Source of the DNA: DASPSM01 sp035687365
GTDB taxonomy: Bacteria; Planctomycetota; Planctomycetia; Planctomycetales; Planctomycetaceae
Direction: 5' to 3'
Assembly: GCA_035687365.1 (NCBI GenBank)
Contig: DASRXU010000430.1
Span: forward strand, 1 to 64,000
Length of the DNA: 64,000 nucleotides
Shown here: positions 44,291 to 53,339 of the stretch, in pieces
Layout: each line of letters begins with the position of its first letter
Numbering within the stretch: position 1 is the stretch's first letter
The notes under the pieces: model-generated
Databases searched by the model: none
Told to the model about the DNA's origin: nothing
What the model saw: the letters and a program-made list of their open reading frames with translations, nothing else
Position numbers and translations under genes: made by a program

Positions 44291-45722
44291 GCGAATCGTC
44301 GCGCCCATCATGCGGGTACGTGAGCCGCTCGTGGTCGAGGCCCAGTGCGTCGAGCAGAGTGGCGTGCAAATCGTGCACGCGGACGACGTCTTTGACGGCC
44401 TCATAACCGAAGTCATCGGTTGCGCCGTGCACATAGCCCCGCTTGAACCCGCCGCCGGCGAGCCACAGGGAAAACGCCCGGCGATTGTGATCGCGGCCGT
44501 CGGTGCCCTGTGACACCGGCTGGCGGCCGAATTCGCCTGTCCACAGCACGATCGTCGAGTCGAGCAAGCCTCGTTGTTTGAGATCGCGAACGAGGGCCGC
44601 GCTCGGCTGATCGGTCTTCGCACACAGGCCGCCGAGAGTCTTCGCATTGTTGGAGTGCGTGTCCCAGGGTTGGCCGCTCAAGAACACTTGCACGAAGCGC
44701 ACGCCCCGCTCGACGAGCCGTCGGGCGACCAGGCAACGGCGTCCGTAGTCTTCAGTCGCCGGTTGGTCGAGCCCATAAAGCGCATGCGTCTCCTTTGACT
44801 CTTGGGCAACGTCGAGAGCCTCGGGGACGGCGGACTGCATTTTCGCGGCCAGCTCGTAATTTGTGATCCGGGCTTCGAGTTCCGAATTGGCCGGATGGCG
44901 GCGGAGATGCCCAGCATTCAATACCCGCAGGAAATCGAGCTGTCGCTGCCGCGCCTCGGGCAGAATCTCCGCCGGCGTCTGCAAGTGCAACACGGGCGAA
45001 CCTGCGGGCCGAAACGAGGTCCCCTGATAAACGGCCGGAAGGTAACCGGCGCTCCAATTCTTCGTTCCGTCGACCGGAAGCCCGCCCGGATCGCCCAGCA
45101 CGACGTACGCGGGCAACTCCTGCCGCATCGATCCGAGGCCATACACGACCCACGAGCCCAGGCTCGGCTTGCCGGCGAAAAAGGTCCCCGTATGAATCAA
45201 ACGCAAGGCCGACTCGTGATCGACCGAGGTAGTCGTCATCGACCGCACGAGCGTCAATTCGTCGGCCACTCCGGCCGTATGCGGCAGCAACTCGGACAGC
45301 TCCATCCCGCATTGGCCGTGCTTCTGAAATTTGAACGGAGAGGCCAACAGATTCGTGACCGCGTGGGCAAAGTGCACTTCGACCTTGCCGGGATAAGGCT
45401 CTCCGTTGTGACGGGTGAGCTGCGGCTTGGCGTCGAACAGATCCATCTGACTCGGCCCGCCGTGCTGAAACAGACAAATCACCGATTTCGCACGCCCCGC
45501 GCGCCGCGGTGCGACGGCCGCCAGCGGATCCTTCCGCGCTCCGCTCGAGGCCGATGCCTCATTCTGCAGCAGATGCGCCAGGGCCAGTCCGCCGATGCCA
45601 CCGCAATAATCGGCCAGGAAAGCTCGCCGGTTGACGGCGAAGGAATTGAGTTTTCTGGTCATCAACGTGCGCACCCTGTGCAGCTCTAAGATTGAGCGTT
45701 CCCGAGACTCACGCAGGTTCAC
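44238..45722 (-). CDS. DUF1501 protein (first copy)
   Basis: 494 aa from a GTG at 45722 whose GTGA overlaps the upstream stop; an ATG at 45662 would give 474 aa and is equally plausible. Tat-like start RRAFLADYCGGIGGLALAHLL indicates export in folded form. DUF1501 hallmarks: FQHGGPSQMDLFDAKPQL, ARRLVERGVRFVQVF, TGEFGRQP and DHNRRAFSLWLAGGGFKRG. The family has an alkaline-phosphatase/sulfatase-like core and is paired with DUF1549/DUF1553 proteins in planctomycetes. The biochemical function is unknown. It is co-transcribed with the gene ending at 45719 and overlaps the convergent HisA-like gene. Confidence 0.92.
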   Translation of the reverse strand: MNLRESRERSILELHRVRTLMTRKLNSFAVNRRAFLADYCGGIGGLALAHLLQNEASASSGARKDPLAAVAPRRAGRAKSVICLFQHGGPSQMDLFDAKPQLTRHNGEPYPGKVEVHFAHAVTNLLASPFKFQKHGQCGMELSELLPHTAGVADELTLVRSMTTTSVDHESALRLIHTGTFFAGKPSLGSWVVYGLGSMRQELPAYVVLGDPGGLPVDGTKNWSAGYLPAVYQGTSFRPAGSPVLHLQTPAEILPEARQRQLDFLRVLNAGHLRRHPANSELEARITNYELAAKMQSAVPEALDVAQESKETHALYGLDQPATEDYGRRCLVARRLVERGVRFVQVFLSGQPWDTHSNNAKTLGGLCAKTDQPSAALVRDLKQRGLLDSTIVLWTGEFGRQPVSQGTDGRDHNRRAFSLWLAGGGFKRGYVHGATDDFGYEAVKDVVRVHDLHATLLDALGLDHERLTYPHDGRDDSLTDSPVTNAEVIESLLA

Positions 45723-48553
45723 TCCACATACAGAAACGCATTGCTGGCCAACAGCATCTGGCAGAAATCACGCCACGCAGGATCGTCCTTCGCCCCGTAG
45801 GTGGCCGACTGTCTCTCGATGAATTCTGACGAAGCGGCTCGCTCCGTGTCCGTCGGCGCGCGGCCGAATGTACGTTCGATCGCGCGGCCAATTCGATCAT
45901 CGCGGCTCGGCCCCGAGGGAATCGCGGGGCTTTTGACCGCCGCTGACGCCAGTGCAATCGCCCGGGCACGGACGAAACTCGAGTTCAACAGCGCCAGCGA
46001 CTGCAACGGGACGGTCGATGTTCCGCGGACTGGGCAATTGCTGACAATCGTCGGCGCATCGAACAGATCGAGCAGCGAATTGACCTGGGTGCGCCGTTGC
46101 TGCAAGTAGATGCTGCGGCGATGGGCGCCTTCCTGGTTTTCGAGCACGACGACCGCTCCCTCCTCGTCGGTGTTGCTCCGCACGTAGGGGCCGTACATGC
46201 GTTCGGTGATCTCGCTCGAAACGGACAGCATCGAATCGCGGACGGCTTCCGCATCGAGCCGCCGTAGCGGGAATCGAGAGAGCCAACGATTGTCGGGATC
46301 GACCGTCATCGCCTGGTCCGTCGCGGCGCTCGACTGACGGTAGGCGGCCGAGTTGACGATCAACCGATGCAGGTGTTTGACGCTCCAACCGCTGGCGATG
46401 AACTCGTGCGCGAGGAATTCGAGCAGCTCGGGATGCGTCGGTCGCGTGCCCGACAGACCGAAGTTGTCGGGCGTGGCAACGATCCCCGTGCCGAAATGGC
46501 GCTGCCAGATACGATTGACCATCACCCGGGCGAGCAGACTGGCCGGTCGGCTGGCAGACGCGGTCAGCCAGCGGGCGAAGGCCAGGCGTCGTCCCGACGA
46601 TGTCGAACCAGGGTATGGGACGCCCACCCGTAGTTCGGGCGAACCGTCGCATAAAACCCGCAGACCCGCGGGAACGACCGGCTCGCCCAGATCCGTATAG
46701 TTGCCGCGCTTCAGCACGTGCAATGCGGGCGGACTTTGCACAACGTCGGTGACACACGCCAGCTCCCCGGGCTTGGAAATCCGTTGAGATTCGAGCTGTT
46801 TGAGCCTCTTGTGCAGGCGTTTCGTGCGCCGCGCCGCATCGTCCCGATAGGCGGTCAGGCGCGGCGAGGTCGACGAACTCTTCGCGGACCCCGACGTTTC
46901 GACGAGCACGTCACTCACGACGAAGCTGCGTCCGCAGCAGTACTCGAAGCCGAACGCTCCGTCAGGCAGATCGGCCGCGTCGAGCGTGATCGCGTTTTTC
47001 TCGGGCAGCTGATCGACGATCTGCTCCAGCCGCAGCTTCCGATTGCCGACGTTCGTCACGCGGACGCCGTATCGGTGACCCGGGCGGTAACCCGATTCGC
47101 CAATCTCGCCAACGGGCCGCGAATGGGGACTCGCATAAGCCAGATGGAGGATCGCTTTGCCCGCCGGATTGCCATCAATGAGCAAGTTGCCCGGGCTGCG
47201 CTGCGCGCCCTTGGAATCGGCCGTCTGGGCTGCAATGAAGAACGCGATCCGCTCGGCCGGCGGCGAACCGTCGACTCGGTCGGCCACCAAATTGAACGAG
47301 GCCTCGGTCCACTCCCCTTCGCCCGGCGGATGCCAGTTGAAGACTTGGCGCGTGACGAGCCAGCGGTCGCCCGTGTTGGATTCTTGGATCTTGAGCGTTC
47401 CGTTTTCGATGCGAGCGCCTGGCGCCTGCGGCGTATCCAGGGCGACGCTACCGATGGAGCCCGGCTTGCCGGCATCCGGCGTCGGGCTCCACCAGCTTTC
47501 GTGCAAACGGCCGGGGTGCTGGAACTCGTCGCGGAAAAGAATGGCTTCCTTCGGCCGGTGTGAATTGAGCCAACCGATGTACTCTTTGACGGACCGCGTT
47601 TTCTCGTCGTCGATCTGACGCTCGTGATTCTTCCAGGCCGTTCCCTCGTCGCCTTCCGGCATCTCGCGGATGCGGTCCTTCGGCTTGACCCAATGCGCCA
47701 TGTCGTAGGCGGGAAAAGCGGGGTAGAAGATCGATTGCAACTCGTAATATTCGGCGGCGGCGATCGGCTCGAATTTGTGCTCATGACAGCGGCAACATTG
47801 AATCGTCACGCCGAGCAGCGAATTCATGCTGATCTGCAGCGTCCCCTGCAGCACGGTCGCCCGGTCGATCCGCACCTCGTCAGCGTTGCCGTCACTCTCG
47901 CCCGAGCCATCCTGCGAATTCCGCAAGAAGTGAGTGGCCGTAAATTGTTCGACGACTTCGCGTGTGATCGGCTTGCCCGGCACATAGCCCGATAGCTCGT
48001 CCCCCGCCAATTGCTCGCGGATGAATTGATCGAAGGGCTGATCGCGATTGAACGACCGAATGACATAGTCCCGATATTTGTAGGCCAGTGGCCGATCCGT
48101 GTCGGCATTGAAGTAGCCGTTCGAGTCGGCGTAGCCCGCAACGTCGAGCCAATACTTGCCCCAGCGTTCGCCATAGTGGGGCGAGGCCAGCAGCCGCTCG
48201 ACCGCCCGCGAATACGCCTCGGGAGATGGGTCGGCAATAAACTGCGCGGTTTCCTCGGGTCGTGGCGGAAGACCCGTGAGGTCGAACGAGAGCCGCCGCA
48301 GGAGCGTCGCACGGTCGGTCTCGGGAGAGAGTCCGAGGCCTTTCTCCGCCAAAGGGGGCGACAGGAAGGCGTCGACCGGCGATCCCATCGCCGCCTGATT
48401 CTTCGCTCCTTGATTCTTTATCACGGGAACTGCCGGACGAACCAGCGCGCGGAAGGCCCAATGCTTTCGAGGATCGGAATCTGCGCCGCGAGCCGTTCCG
48501 ATTGCACCGGCAACCAAGAGACTCGTCAGCAGGAATCGGTGCAGCGCCGGCAT
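45719..48553 (-). CDS. DUF1549/DUF1553 (PSCyt2-PSD1) protein lacking PSCyt1, with inserted lectin-like domain
   Basis: 944 aa. Signal peptide, then directly PSCyt2 (DUF1549): LLRRLSFDLTGLPPRPEE, HYGERWGKYWLDVAGYADS, and the CxxCH haem-type site CCRCHEHKFEP at about residue 252. An inserted domain at about 335-551 begins AILFRDEFQHPGRLHESWW. It has the look of a LamG/concanavalin-like sandwich (a short strand ladder with GSIGSVALD, GTLKIQE, IAFFIAAQT). PSD1 (DUF1553) follows: RVMVNRIWQRHFGTGIVATPDNFGLSG, HPELLEFLAHEF. The N-terminal PSCyt1 haem domain found in the paralogue starting at 48745 is missing. The paralogue is divergent; the two genes share a 191-bp promoter region. Confidence 0.9.
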   Translation of the reverse strand: MPALHRFLLTSLLVAGAIGTARGADSDPRKHWAFRALVRPAVPVIKNQGAKNQAAMGSPVDAFLSPPLAEKGLGLSPETDRATLLRRLSFDLTGLPPRPEETAQFIADPSPEAYSRAVERLLASPHYGERWGKYWLDVAGYADSNGYFNADTDRPLAYKYRDYVIRSFNRDQPFDQFIREQLAGDELSGYVPGKPITREVVEQFTATHFLRNSQDGSGESDGNADEVRIDRATVLQGTLQISMNSLLGVTIQCCRCHEHKFEPIAAAEYYELQSIFYPAFPAYDMAHWVKPKDRIREMPEGDEGTAWKNHERQIDDEKTRSVKEYIGWLNSHRPKEAILFRDEFQHPGRLHESWWSPTPDAGKPGSIGSVALDTPQAPGARIENGTLKIQESNTGDRWLVTRQVFNWHPPGEGEWTEASFNLVADRVDGSPPAERIAFFIAAQTADSKGAQRSPGNLLIDGNPAGKAILHLAYASPHSRPVGEIGESGYRPGHRYGVRVTNVGNRKLRLEQIVDQLPEKNAITLDAADLPDGAFGFEYCCGRSFVVSDVLVETSGSAKSSSTSPRLTAYRDDAARRTKRLHKRLKQLESQRISKPGELACVTDVVQSPPALHVLKRGNYTDLGEPVVPAGLRVLCDGSPELRVGVPYPGSTSSGRRLAFARWLTASASRPASLLARVMVNRIWQRHFGTGIVATPDNFGLSGTRPTHPELLEFLAHEFIASGWSVKHLHRLIVNSAAYRQSSAATDQAMTVDPDNRWLSRFPLRRLDAEAVRDSMLSVSSEITERMYGPYVRSNTDEEGAVVVLENQEGAHRRSIYLQQRRTQVNSLLDLFDAPTIVSNCPVRGTSTVPLQSLALLNSSFVRARAIALASAAVKSPAIPSGPSRDDRIGRAIERTFGRAPTDTERAASSEFIERQSATYGAKDDPAWRDFCQMLLASNAFLYVE

Positions 48554-48744
48554 GCGGGACGAACCTCAATCCATAAAGACTTGCTTATTAGATTAGCATC
48601 CGGCTCGATTCGAGGGAACGTGATCGGACCTCGCGTGACTGCCGGGCCGGCTCCGTTGGCAGTCTCAGCCCCGCGGCGGCGGGAATCAGCGGCGCGAATT
48701 TGGTAGATTAGAAGGGTCGGTTCCCGCCCGGTTCGAGACCCGCC

Positions 48745-51129
48745 ATGAGTGCCCGCCCTCCTCGCCTGCCGTTCGCATTGCCTTTCTGGGCATTCGTCGT
48801 GATGGCGTTCTCCCAGGGGGGGCTGGCGGATCCTGGGCACCCCGTGGCGGCGCGCTCGGTCGATTTCAATCGCGATGTTCGACCGATTCTGGCGAAGACC
48901 TGCTTCTCCTGTCACGGGGCCGACGAAAAGCATCGCGAAGGCGGCCTGCGACTCGACGTGCGCGAGGCCGCCGTCAAACCGCTCGCCGACGGCAAGACGG
49001 CCATCGTTCCGGGCCACGCCGATCAAAGCGAACTCGTCCGCCGGATTACTGCGAAGGGGTCAGACGATCGGATGCCCCCCGCCGACGCCAAAAGCACGCT
49101 CACCAAAGAACAGACAGAGATTCTCACGCAGTGGATCGCGGAGGGCGCGCCCTATAGTCGCCATTGGTCGTTCGAGAAGCCCGTGCGCCCGAAGCTGCCC
49201 CATTTGAACGACATTGTGGACCGGCCTGAGTGGCCCGCCAATCCGATCGACTTGTTCGTCGCCGCGAAGCTTCTCGACGCCGGCCTGACTCCTTCTCCAC
49301 CCGCCGATGCGTACGTGTTGATTCGCCGACTCAGCCTCGACCTGCGCGGCTTGCCTCCGACGCCCGAAGAGGTCGACGAATTTGCGCGCGATGCCGACGA
49401 CTGGGCCTACGAGCGTCTGGTCGATCGCTTCCTGGCCGATCCGGCGTTCGGCGAGCGCTGGGCCCGACCCTGGCTCGACCTGGCCCGTTACGCAGATTCA
49501 GCGGGTTACGCCTCCGATCCCTTGCGGACGATTTGGCTGTATCGCGATTGGGTGATCAACGCCTTCAACGTGAACATGCCCTTTGATCAATTCACGGTCG
49601 AGCAACTCGCCGGCGACCTCTTGCCGAACCCGACGACCGATCAGCTCGTGGCGACCGCCTTCAATCGCAACACGATGACGAACACGGAAGGCGGCACCGA
49701 CGACGAGGAATTTCGCGTCGCGGCCGTCAAGGACCGCGTCGACACCACGATGGACGTTTGGATGGGGTTGACGATCGGTTGCGCGAAGTGCCACAGCCAC
49801 AAGTTCGATCCGATTACGCAGGCAGAGTACTACCAGTTTTTCGCGATCTTCAATCAAACGGCCGACAACGATCAGCCGAACGAGTCGCCCACAATCTCTT
49901 TCCCTTCGCCCGCCGCGGCTGGCCAGCGAGAGGCGATCGACGCACAAATTGCCGCTCTGAAGAAGCGAACGTCGTCCAAGAAAGATCCCAAGCTCGCAGC
50001 GCGAATTGCCAAGCTCAACCGCTCGAAGCCGCGTGATCCCAGCGTTCCCGTCATGCGCGAATTGCCCCGCGATAAAAATCGGGAAACGCACGTCATGATC
50101 AAGGGGAATTTTCTCGTCCCGGCCGAAGCCGTCGGGCCGGGTGTGCCGGCGTTCTTCGGCGCGTTGCCCAAAGGTCCCTCGAGCGATCGCTTGGCGATGG
50201 CCCGCTGGCTGGTCGATCGGAATAATCCCCTCACCGCGCGAGTGGCCGTCAATCGCATCTGGTCGCAGATCTTTGGCCAGGGCATCGTCGAGACCGAAGA
50301 GGACTTTGGCACACAGGGTCGGCCGCCCAGCCATCCCGAATTGCTTGACTACCTGGCGGTCGAATACCAACAGCACGGCTGGGACACGAAGGCGCTCATC
50401 CGCAGGCTGGTCACGTCGGCGACGTATCGGCAATCCAGTCGCGAGACGCCCGAAGTCGTCCAAAAGGACTCCGCGAATCGCCTCTACAGTCGGGCGCCGC
50501 GGTTCCGGATGGAAGCCGAAATGGTTCGCGACCAGGCCCTCGCGCTTTCGGGCCTGTTGAGTCAAAGGATGAAGGGCCCTTCGGTTTTTCCGCCTCAGCC
50601 GGACGGACTCTGGCGGGCCGCCTTCAACGGCAGCGACCGCACGTGGGCCACGAGTCCCGGGGCCGAGGCGCATCGCCGCGGTCTCTACACGTTCTGGCGG
50701 CGGACGATTCCCTATCCCTCGATGACCACGTTCGACGCGCCCAGCCGCGAGGTCTGTTCGGTTCGCCGCGTGCGGACAAATACGCCGTTGCAGGCGTTCG
50801 TCACGCTCAACGATCCGGTTTACGTCGAGGCGGCCCAGGCGCTCTCGCGGCGCATCATGTTGGAAGGCGGACTCTCGCCACGCGAACGTTGCCGGTTTGC
50901 ATTGCGACTGTGCCTGGCCCGACCGCCGAAGCCGGAACAGGTCGCGGAACTCGAGGCGCTGCTGCTCGATGAGCGGCGCCATTATCAAGCCGATCTTCCC
51001 GCGGCCCGCGCCCTGGCAGTCGGCGCGGAGGGGACGTTGCCCGCCGGATTGGACGCGGCGGATCTCGCAGCTTGGACTGTGGTCGCCAACGTGCTTTTGA
51101 ATCTGGATGGCGTGTTGACGAAGGGTTAG
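48745..51129 (+). CDS. PSCyt1-DUF1549-DUF1553 planctomycete cytochrome-like protein
   Basis: 794 aa with a signal peptide (cleavage near SQGGLADP). PSCyt1: DFNRDVRPILAKTCFSCHG with CxxCH at Cys53-His57, then GGLRLD and DRMPP, a c-type haem-like domain. PSCyt2 (DUF1549): LIRRLSLDLRGLPPTPEEVD, second CxxCH at 346 (GCAKCHSHKFDP). PSD1 (DUF1553): RVAVNRIWSQIFGQGIVETEEDFGTQG, ending with CSVRRVRTNTPLQAFVTLNDP. Periplasmic or surface exposed. Family function is unknown; a role in oxidative handling of large substrates has only been speculated. The DUF1501 partner follows after 15 bp. Confidence 0.95.
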   Translation: MSARPPRLPFALPFWAFVVMAFSQGGLADPGHPVAARSVDFNRDVRPILAKTCFSCHGADEKHREGGLRLDVREAAVKPLADGKTAIVPGHADQSELVRRITAKGSDDRMPPADAKSTLTKEQTEILTQWIAEGAPYSRHWSFEKPVRPKLPHLNDIVDRPEWPANPIDLFVAAKLLDAGLTPSPPADAYVLIRRLSLDLRGLPPTPEEVDEFARDADDWAYERLVDRFLADPAFGERWARPWLDLARYADSAGYASDPLRTIWLYRDWVINAFNVNMPFDQFTVEQLAGDLLPNPTTDQLVATAFNRNTMTNTEGGTDDEEFRVAAVKDRVDTTMDVWMGLTIGCAKCHSHKFDPITQAEYYQFFAIFNQTADNDQPNESPTISFPSPAAAGQREAIDAQIAALKKRTSSKKDPKLAARIAKLNRSKPRDPSVPVMRELPRDKNRETHVMIKGNFLVPAEAVGPGVPAFFGALPKGPSSDRLAMARWLVDRNNPLTARVAVNRIWSQIFGQGIVETEEDFGTQGRPPSHPELLDYLAVEYQQHGWDTKALIRRLVTSATYRQSSRETPEVVQKDSANRLYSRAPRFRMEAEMVRDQALALSGLLSQRMKGPSVFPPQPDGLWRAAFNGSDRTWATSPGAEAHRRGLYTFWRRTIPYPSMTTFDAPSREVCSVRRVRTNTPLQAFVTLNDPVYVEAAQALSRRIMLEGGLSPRERCRFALRLCLARPPKPEQVAELEALLLDERRHYQADLPAARALAVGAEGTLPAGLDAADLAAWTVVANVLLNLDGVLTKG

Positions 51130-51144
51130 CAAGGCGTCGCAAAA

Positions 51145-52632
51145 ATGAAATCGCACGATTCGCTCTCTGAAGAAGCGCGGCTGGCCCGCGTGCGATTGTT
51201 GACGCGCCGACATTTCCTGCGAGAGTCGCAGATCGGGCTGGGAGCACTCGCTTTGTCGAGTTTGCTCGGAGACGCACCGCCGGTCCAAGGCGCCACCTCG
51301 GGATCCGCGGACAACGCGCTCGCCCCCCGCTTGCCCGTCGCCAAAGCGAAGGCGAAGGCGGTGATTTATCTACACATGTCGGGCTCGCCGCCGCAACAGG
51401 ACTTGTTCGATTACAAGCCCAAACTCGTCCAATACAACATGCAACCCTGCCCGGACGAACTGATGAAGGGGCAGCGGTTCCCATTCATCAAGGGCCATCC
51501 GAACCTGCTGGGAACACCTTGGCGTTTTCGACCGCATGGTGAGTGCGGCACGGTGATGAGCGAGCTATTGCCCCACATCGGCAGCCAGATCGACGACATT
51601 GCCCTCATCCGCTCGATGTGGACCGATCAATTCAATCACGCGCCGGCTGAGTTGCTGCTGCATACCGGCTCGCCGCGCTTCGGCAGTGCGTCGATGGGCT
51701 CATGGGTCACATACGGACTCGGCTCGGAAAATCAGGACCTGCCCGGCTTCGTGGTCCTCGTCAGTGGCGACAGCGATCCGAGCGCGGGCAAGAGCGTCTG
51801 GGGCAGTGGATTTTTGCCGTCGGTCTTTCAGGGTGTGCAGTGCCGCACCTCGGGCGATCCGATTCTCTATGTCAGCGATCCGCCCGGGATGACGCGCGAC
51901 GTGCGTCGCCGCAGCCTCGATGCCCTGGGAAAACTCAACCGGCTCGAGCTGGCGGAGTTCGGCGATCCCGAAACGCTCACACGGATCAGCCAGTACGAGC
52001 TGGCCTACCGCATGCAGATCTCCGTCCCCGACGTGATGGATATCGCCCGCGAACCGGCCCACGTGCACGAAGCCTACGGCACGCGTCCCGGCGTGACTGC
52101 CTTTGCAAACAATTGCCTCTTGGCCCGGCGCCTGGTCGAGCGAGGCGTGCGATACGTGCAGCTCTTCGATTGGGGCTGGGACATGCACGGCACGGCCCGC
52201 GACAATGACCTGATCACCGGCCTGCCGAAGAAGTGCGGCGAAGTCGATCGGCCGATCGCCGCCTTGTTGCGCGATCTGAAATCGAGCGGCTTGCTGGACG
52301 AAACGATCGTGATCTGGAGCGGCGAATTCGGCCGCACCTCGATGAACGAAGCCCGCGGCGGATCGAAGTTGCTGGGGCGCGATCATCATCCGCACTGCTT
52401 CTCGATGTGGCTGGCCGGCGGCGGCATCAAAGGCGGCACGGCGCTCGGCGAGACCGACGACTTGGGTTATTTCATCACCAAAGACAAGGTCACCGTCCAC
52501 GACCTGCAGGCGACGGTCCTCTCGCTCTTGGGCCTCGATGCCCATCACCTGAGCTTCCCGTTCCAGGGCCTCGACCAACGACTGATCGGCCCGACGAACG
52601 AGGCGAAGATCGTGCGGCAGATCCTAAGCTGA
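51145..52632 (+). CDS. DUF1501 protein (second copy)
   Basis: 495 aa. Tat-like RRHFLRESQIGLGALALSSLL at about residue 27, then VIYLHMSGSPPQQDLFDYKP, ARRLVERGVRYVQLFDWGWDMHG, SGEFGRTSMNEARGGSKLLGRDHHPHCFSMWLAGGG. Only 15 bp after the DUF1549/DUF1553 gene, so one operon. Paralogue of the genes at 44238 and 60591. Belongs to the alkaline-phosphatase-like superfamily by its metal-site pattern, though the family has no proven activity. Confidence 0.95.
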   Translation: MKSHDSLSEEARLARVRLLTRRHFLRESQIGLGALALSSLLGDAPPVQGATSGSADNALAPRLPVAKAKAKAVIYLHMSGSPPQQDLFDYKPKLVQYNMQPCPDELMKGQRFPFIKGHPNLLGTPWRFRPHGECGTVMSELLPHIGSQIDDIALIRSMWTDQFNHAPAELLLHTGSPRFGSASMGSWVTYGLGSENQDLPGFVVLVSGDSDPSAGKSVWGSGFLPSVFQGVQCRTSGDPILYVSDPPGMTRDVRRRSLDALGKLNRLELAEFGDPETLTRISQYELAYRMQISVPDVMDIAREPAHVHEAYGTRPGVTAFANNCLLARRLVERGVRYVQLFDWGWDMHGTARDNDLITGLPKKCGEVDRPIAALLRDLKSSGLLDETIVIWSGEFGRTSMNEARGGSKLLGRDHHPHCFSMWLAGGGIKGGTALGETDDLGYFITKDKVTVHDLQATVLSLLGLDAHHLSFPFQGLDQRLIGPTNEAKIVRQILS

Positions 52633-52642
52633 GCGACACGAA

Positions 52643-52672
52643 TTGACATTTGTCTTTCGTGAGGGGTACGAT
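52643..52672 (+). promoter_or_regulatory. Promoter of the small exported coiled-coil protein
   Basis: TTGACA (52643-52648) and TACGAT (52667-52672) with 18 bp between. It lies 63 bp before the ATG at 52736. The -35 is perfect and the -10 matches four of six bases. Confidence 0.5.
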
Positions 52673-52735
52673 CCGCGCGTCATTCGGATTCGCGGTTTGC
52701 GTGCGATTCGGGCTCATTCCTCAAGGAGGCAGTCG

Positions 52736-53320
52736 ATGCGACGCACAGTCCTGCTCGGCGTGGTGGTGCCCGTTCTGGCTCTGGGATTTGTCGCTTGTGC
52801 GCAAGCGGTTCTGCTCGCTCAATCGCCCAAAACGCCGGCTCCAATAGGTCCACAAGCACCAGAACCCATTCGTGCGGCGGCCCCGTTGGGACCGGCTGCA
52901 CAAGATGTTCCGACCTTCGGCGCGGCTGCGCCTCGCACGTCTGAGGCAGCCTCCCCCGCATTGGAGGCCCTTCCCATTCGGCAGCGATTCATCGAGCTTT
53001 CGAGAAAGAAGGCTTACGCGCTGAATGAAGAACAACTCAAGCGCGAAGTTGAGGCGATGGAAGCGGAAGTGCGAGAGCTGGAAGCCTGGGCCAAAGCTCA
53101 GGAGGCCGTGCGGTTGCTGCACGAGGTGATCGAAAAGCATCCCAACACGAAAGCCGCCGAGACAGCCAACGCGGCGATTCAGCTGATCGAGCAAGGGCGC
53201 AACCCCCTTATCGACCAGCGACGCGGCGTACCGGTCTTCCCCTCCCCGAAGCCATTTCGGGGGAGAGAGGAGGCACCAAGGGCTGTGCCATCGACATTCG
53301 ACGGGAACACGAGCAGTTAA
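52736..53320 (+). CDS. Exported coiled-coil protein of unknown function
   Basis: 194 aa. AAGGAGG at 52723-52729 six bases before ATG 52736 fixes the start. Signal peptide RTVLLGVVVPVLALGFVACAQA. The mature part starts with a Pro/Ala-rich stretch, then a charged helix (KREVEAMEAEVRELEAWAKAQE, first 20 residues shown in part) and a TPR-like end (LLHEVIEKHPNTKAAETA). The final 25 codons coincide with an inverted repeat (53242-53265), so the C-terminus may have been added or changed by a repeat element. No family recognised. Confidence 0.75.
   Translation: MRRTVLLGVVVPVLALGFVACAQAVLLAQSPKTPAPIGPQAPEPIRAAAPLGPAAQDVPTFGAAAPRTSEAASPALEALPIRQRFIELSRKKAYALNEEQLKREVEAMEAEVRELEAWAKAQEAVRLLHEVIEKHPNTKAAETANAAIQLIEQGRNPLIDQRRGVPVFPSPKPFRGREEAPRAVPSTFDGNTSS
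53242..53265. repeat. Imperfect hairpin inside the 3' end of the coding sequence
   Basis: CTCCCCGAA (53242-53250) pairs with TTCGGGGGAG (53256-53265), one bulged G. It encodes PSPKPFRGRE near the C-terminus. It resembles GC-rich hairpins usually found between genes, so it may be a repeat that has read into the frame or a terminator overlapping the gene end. Confidence 0.4.
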
Positions 53321-53339
53321 GCGACCAGCCGATCGAGCT

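Noticed and set aside
49498..51288. Minus-strand frame of 596 codons
   Set aside because: Antisense to the PSCyt1-DUF1549-DUF1553 gene, which has signal peptide, CxxCH motifs and an operon partner.
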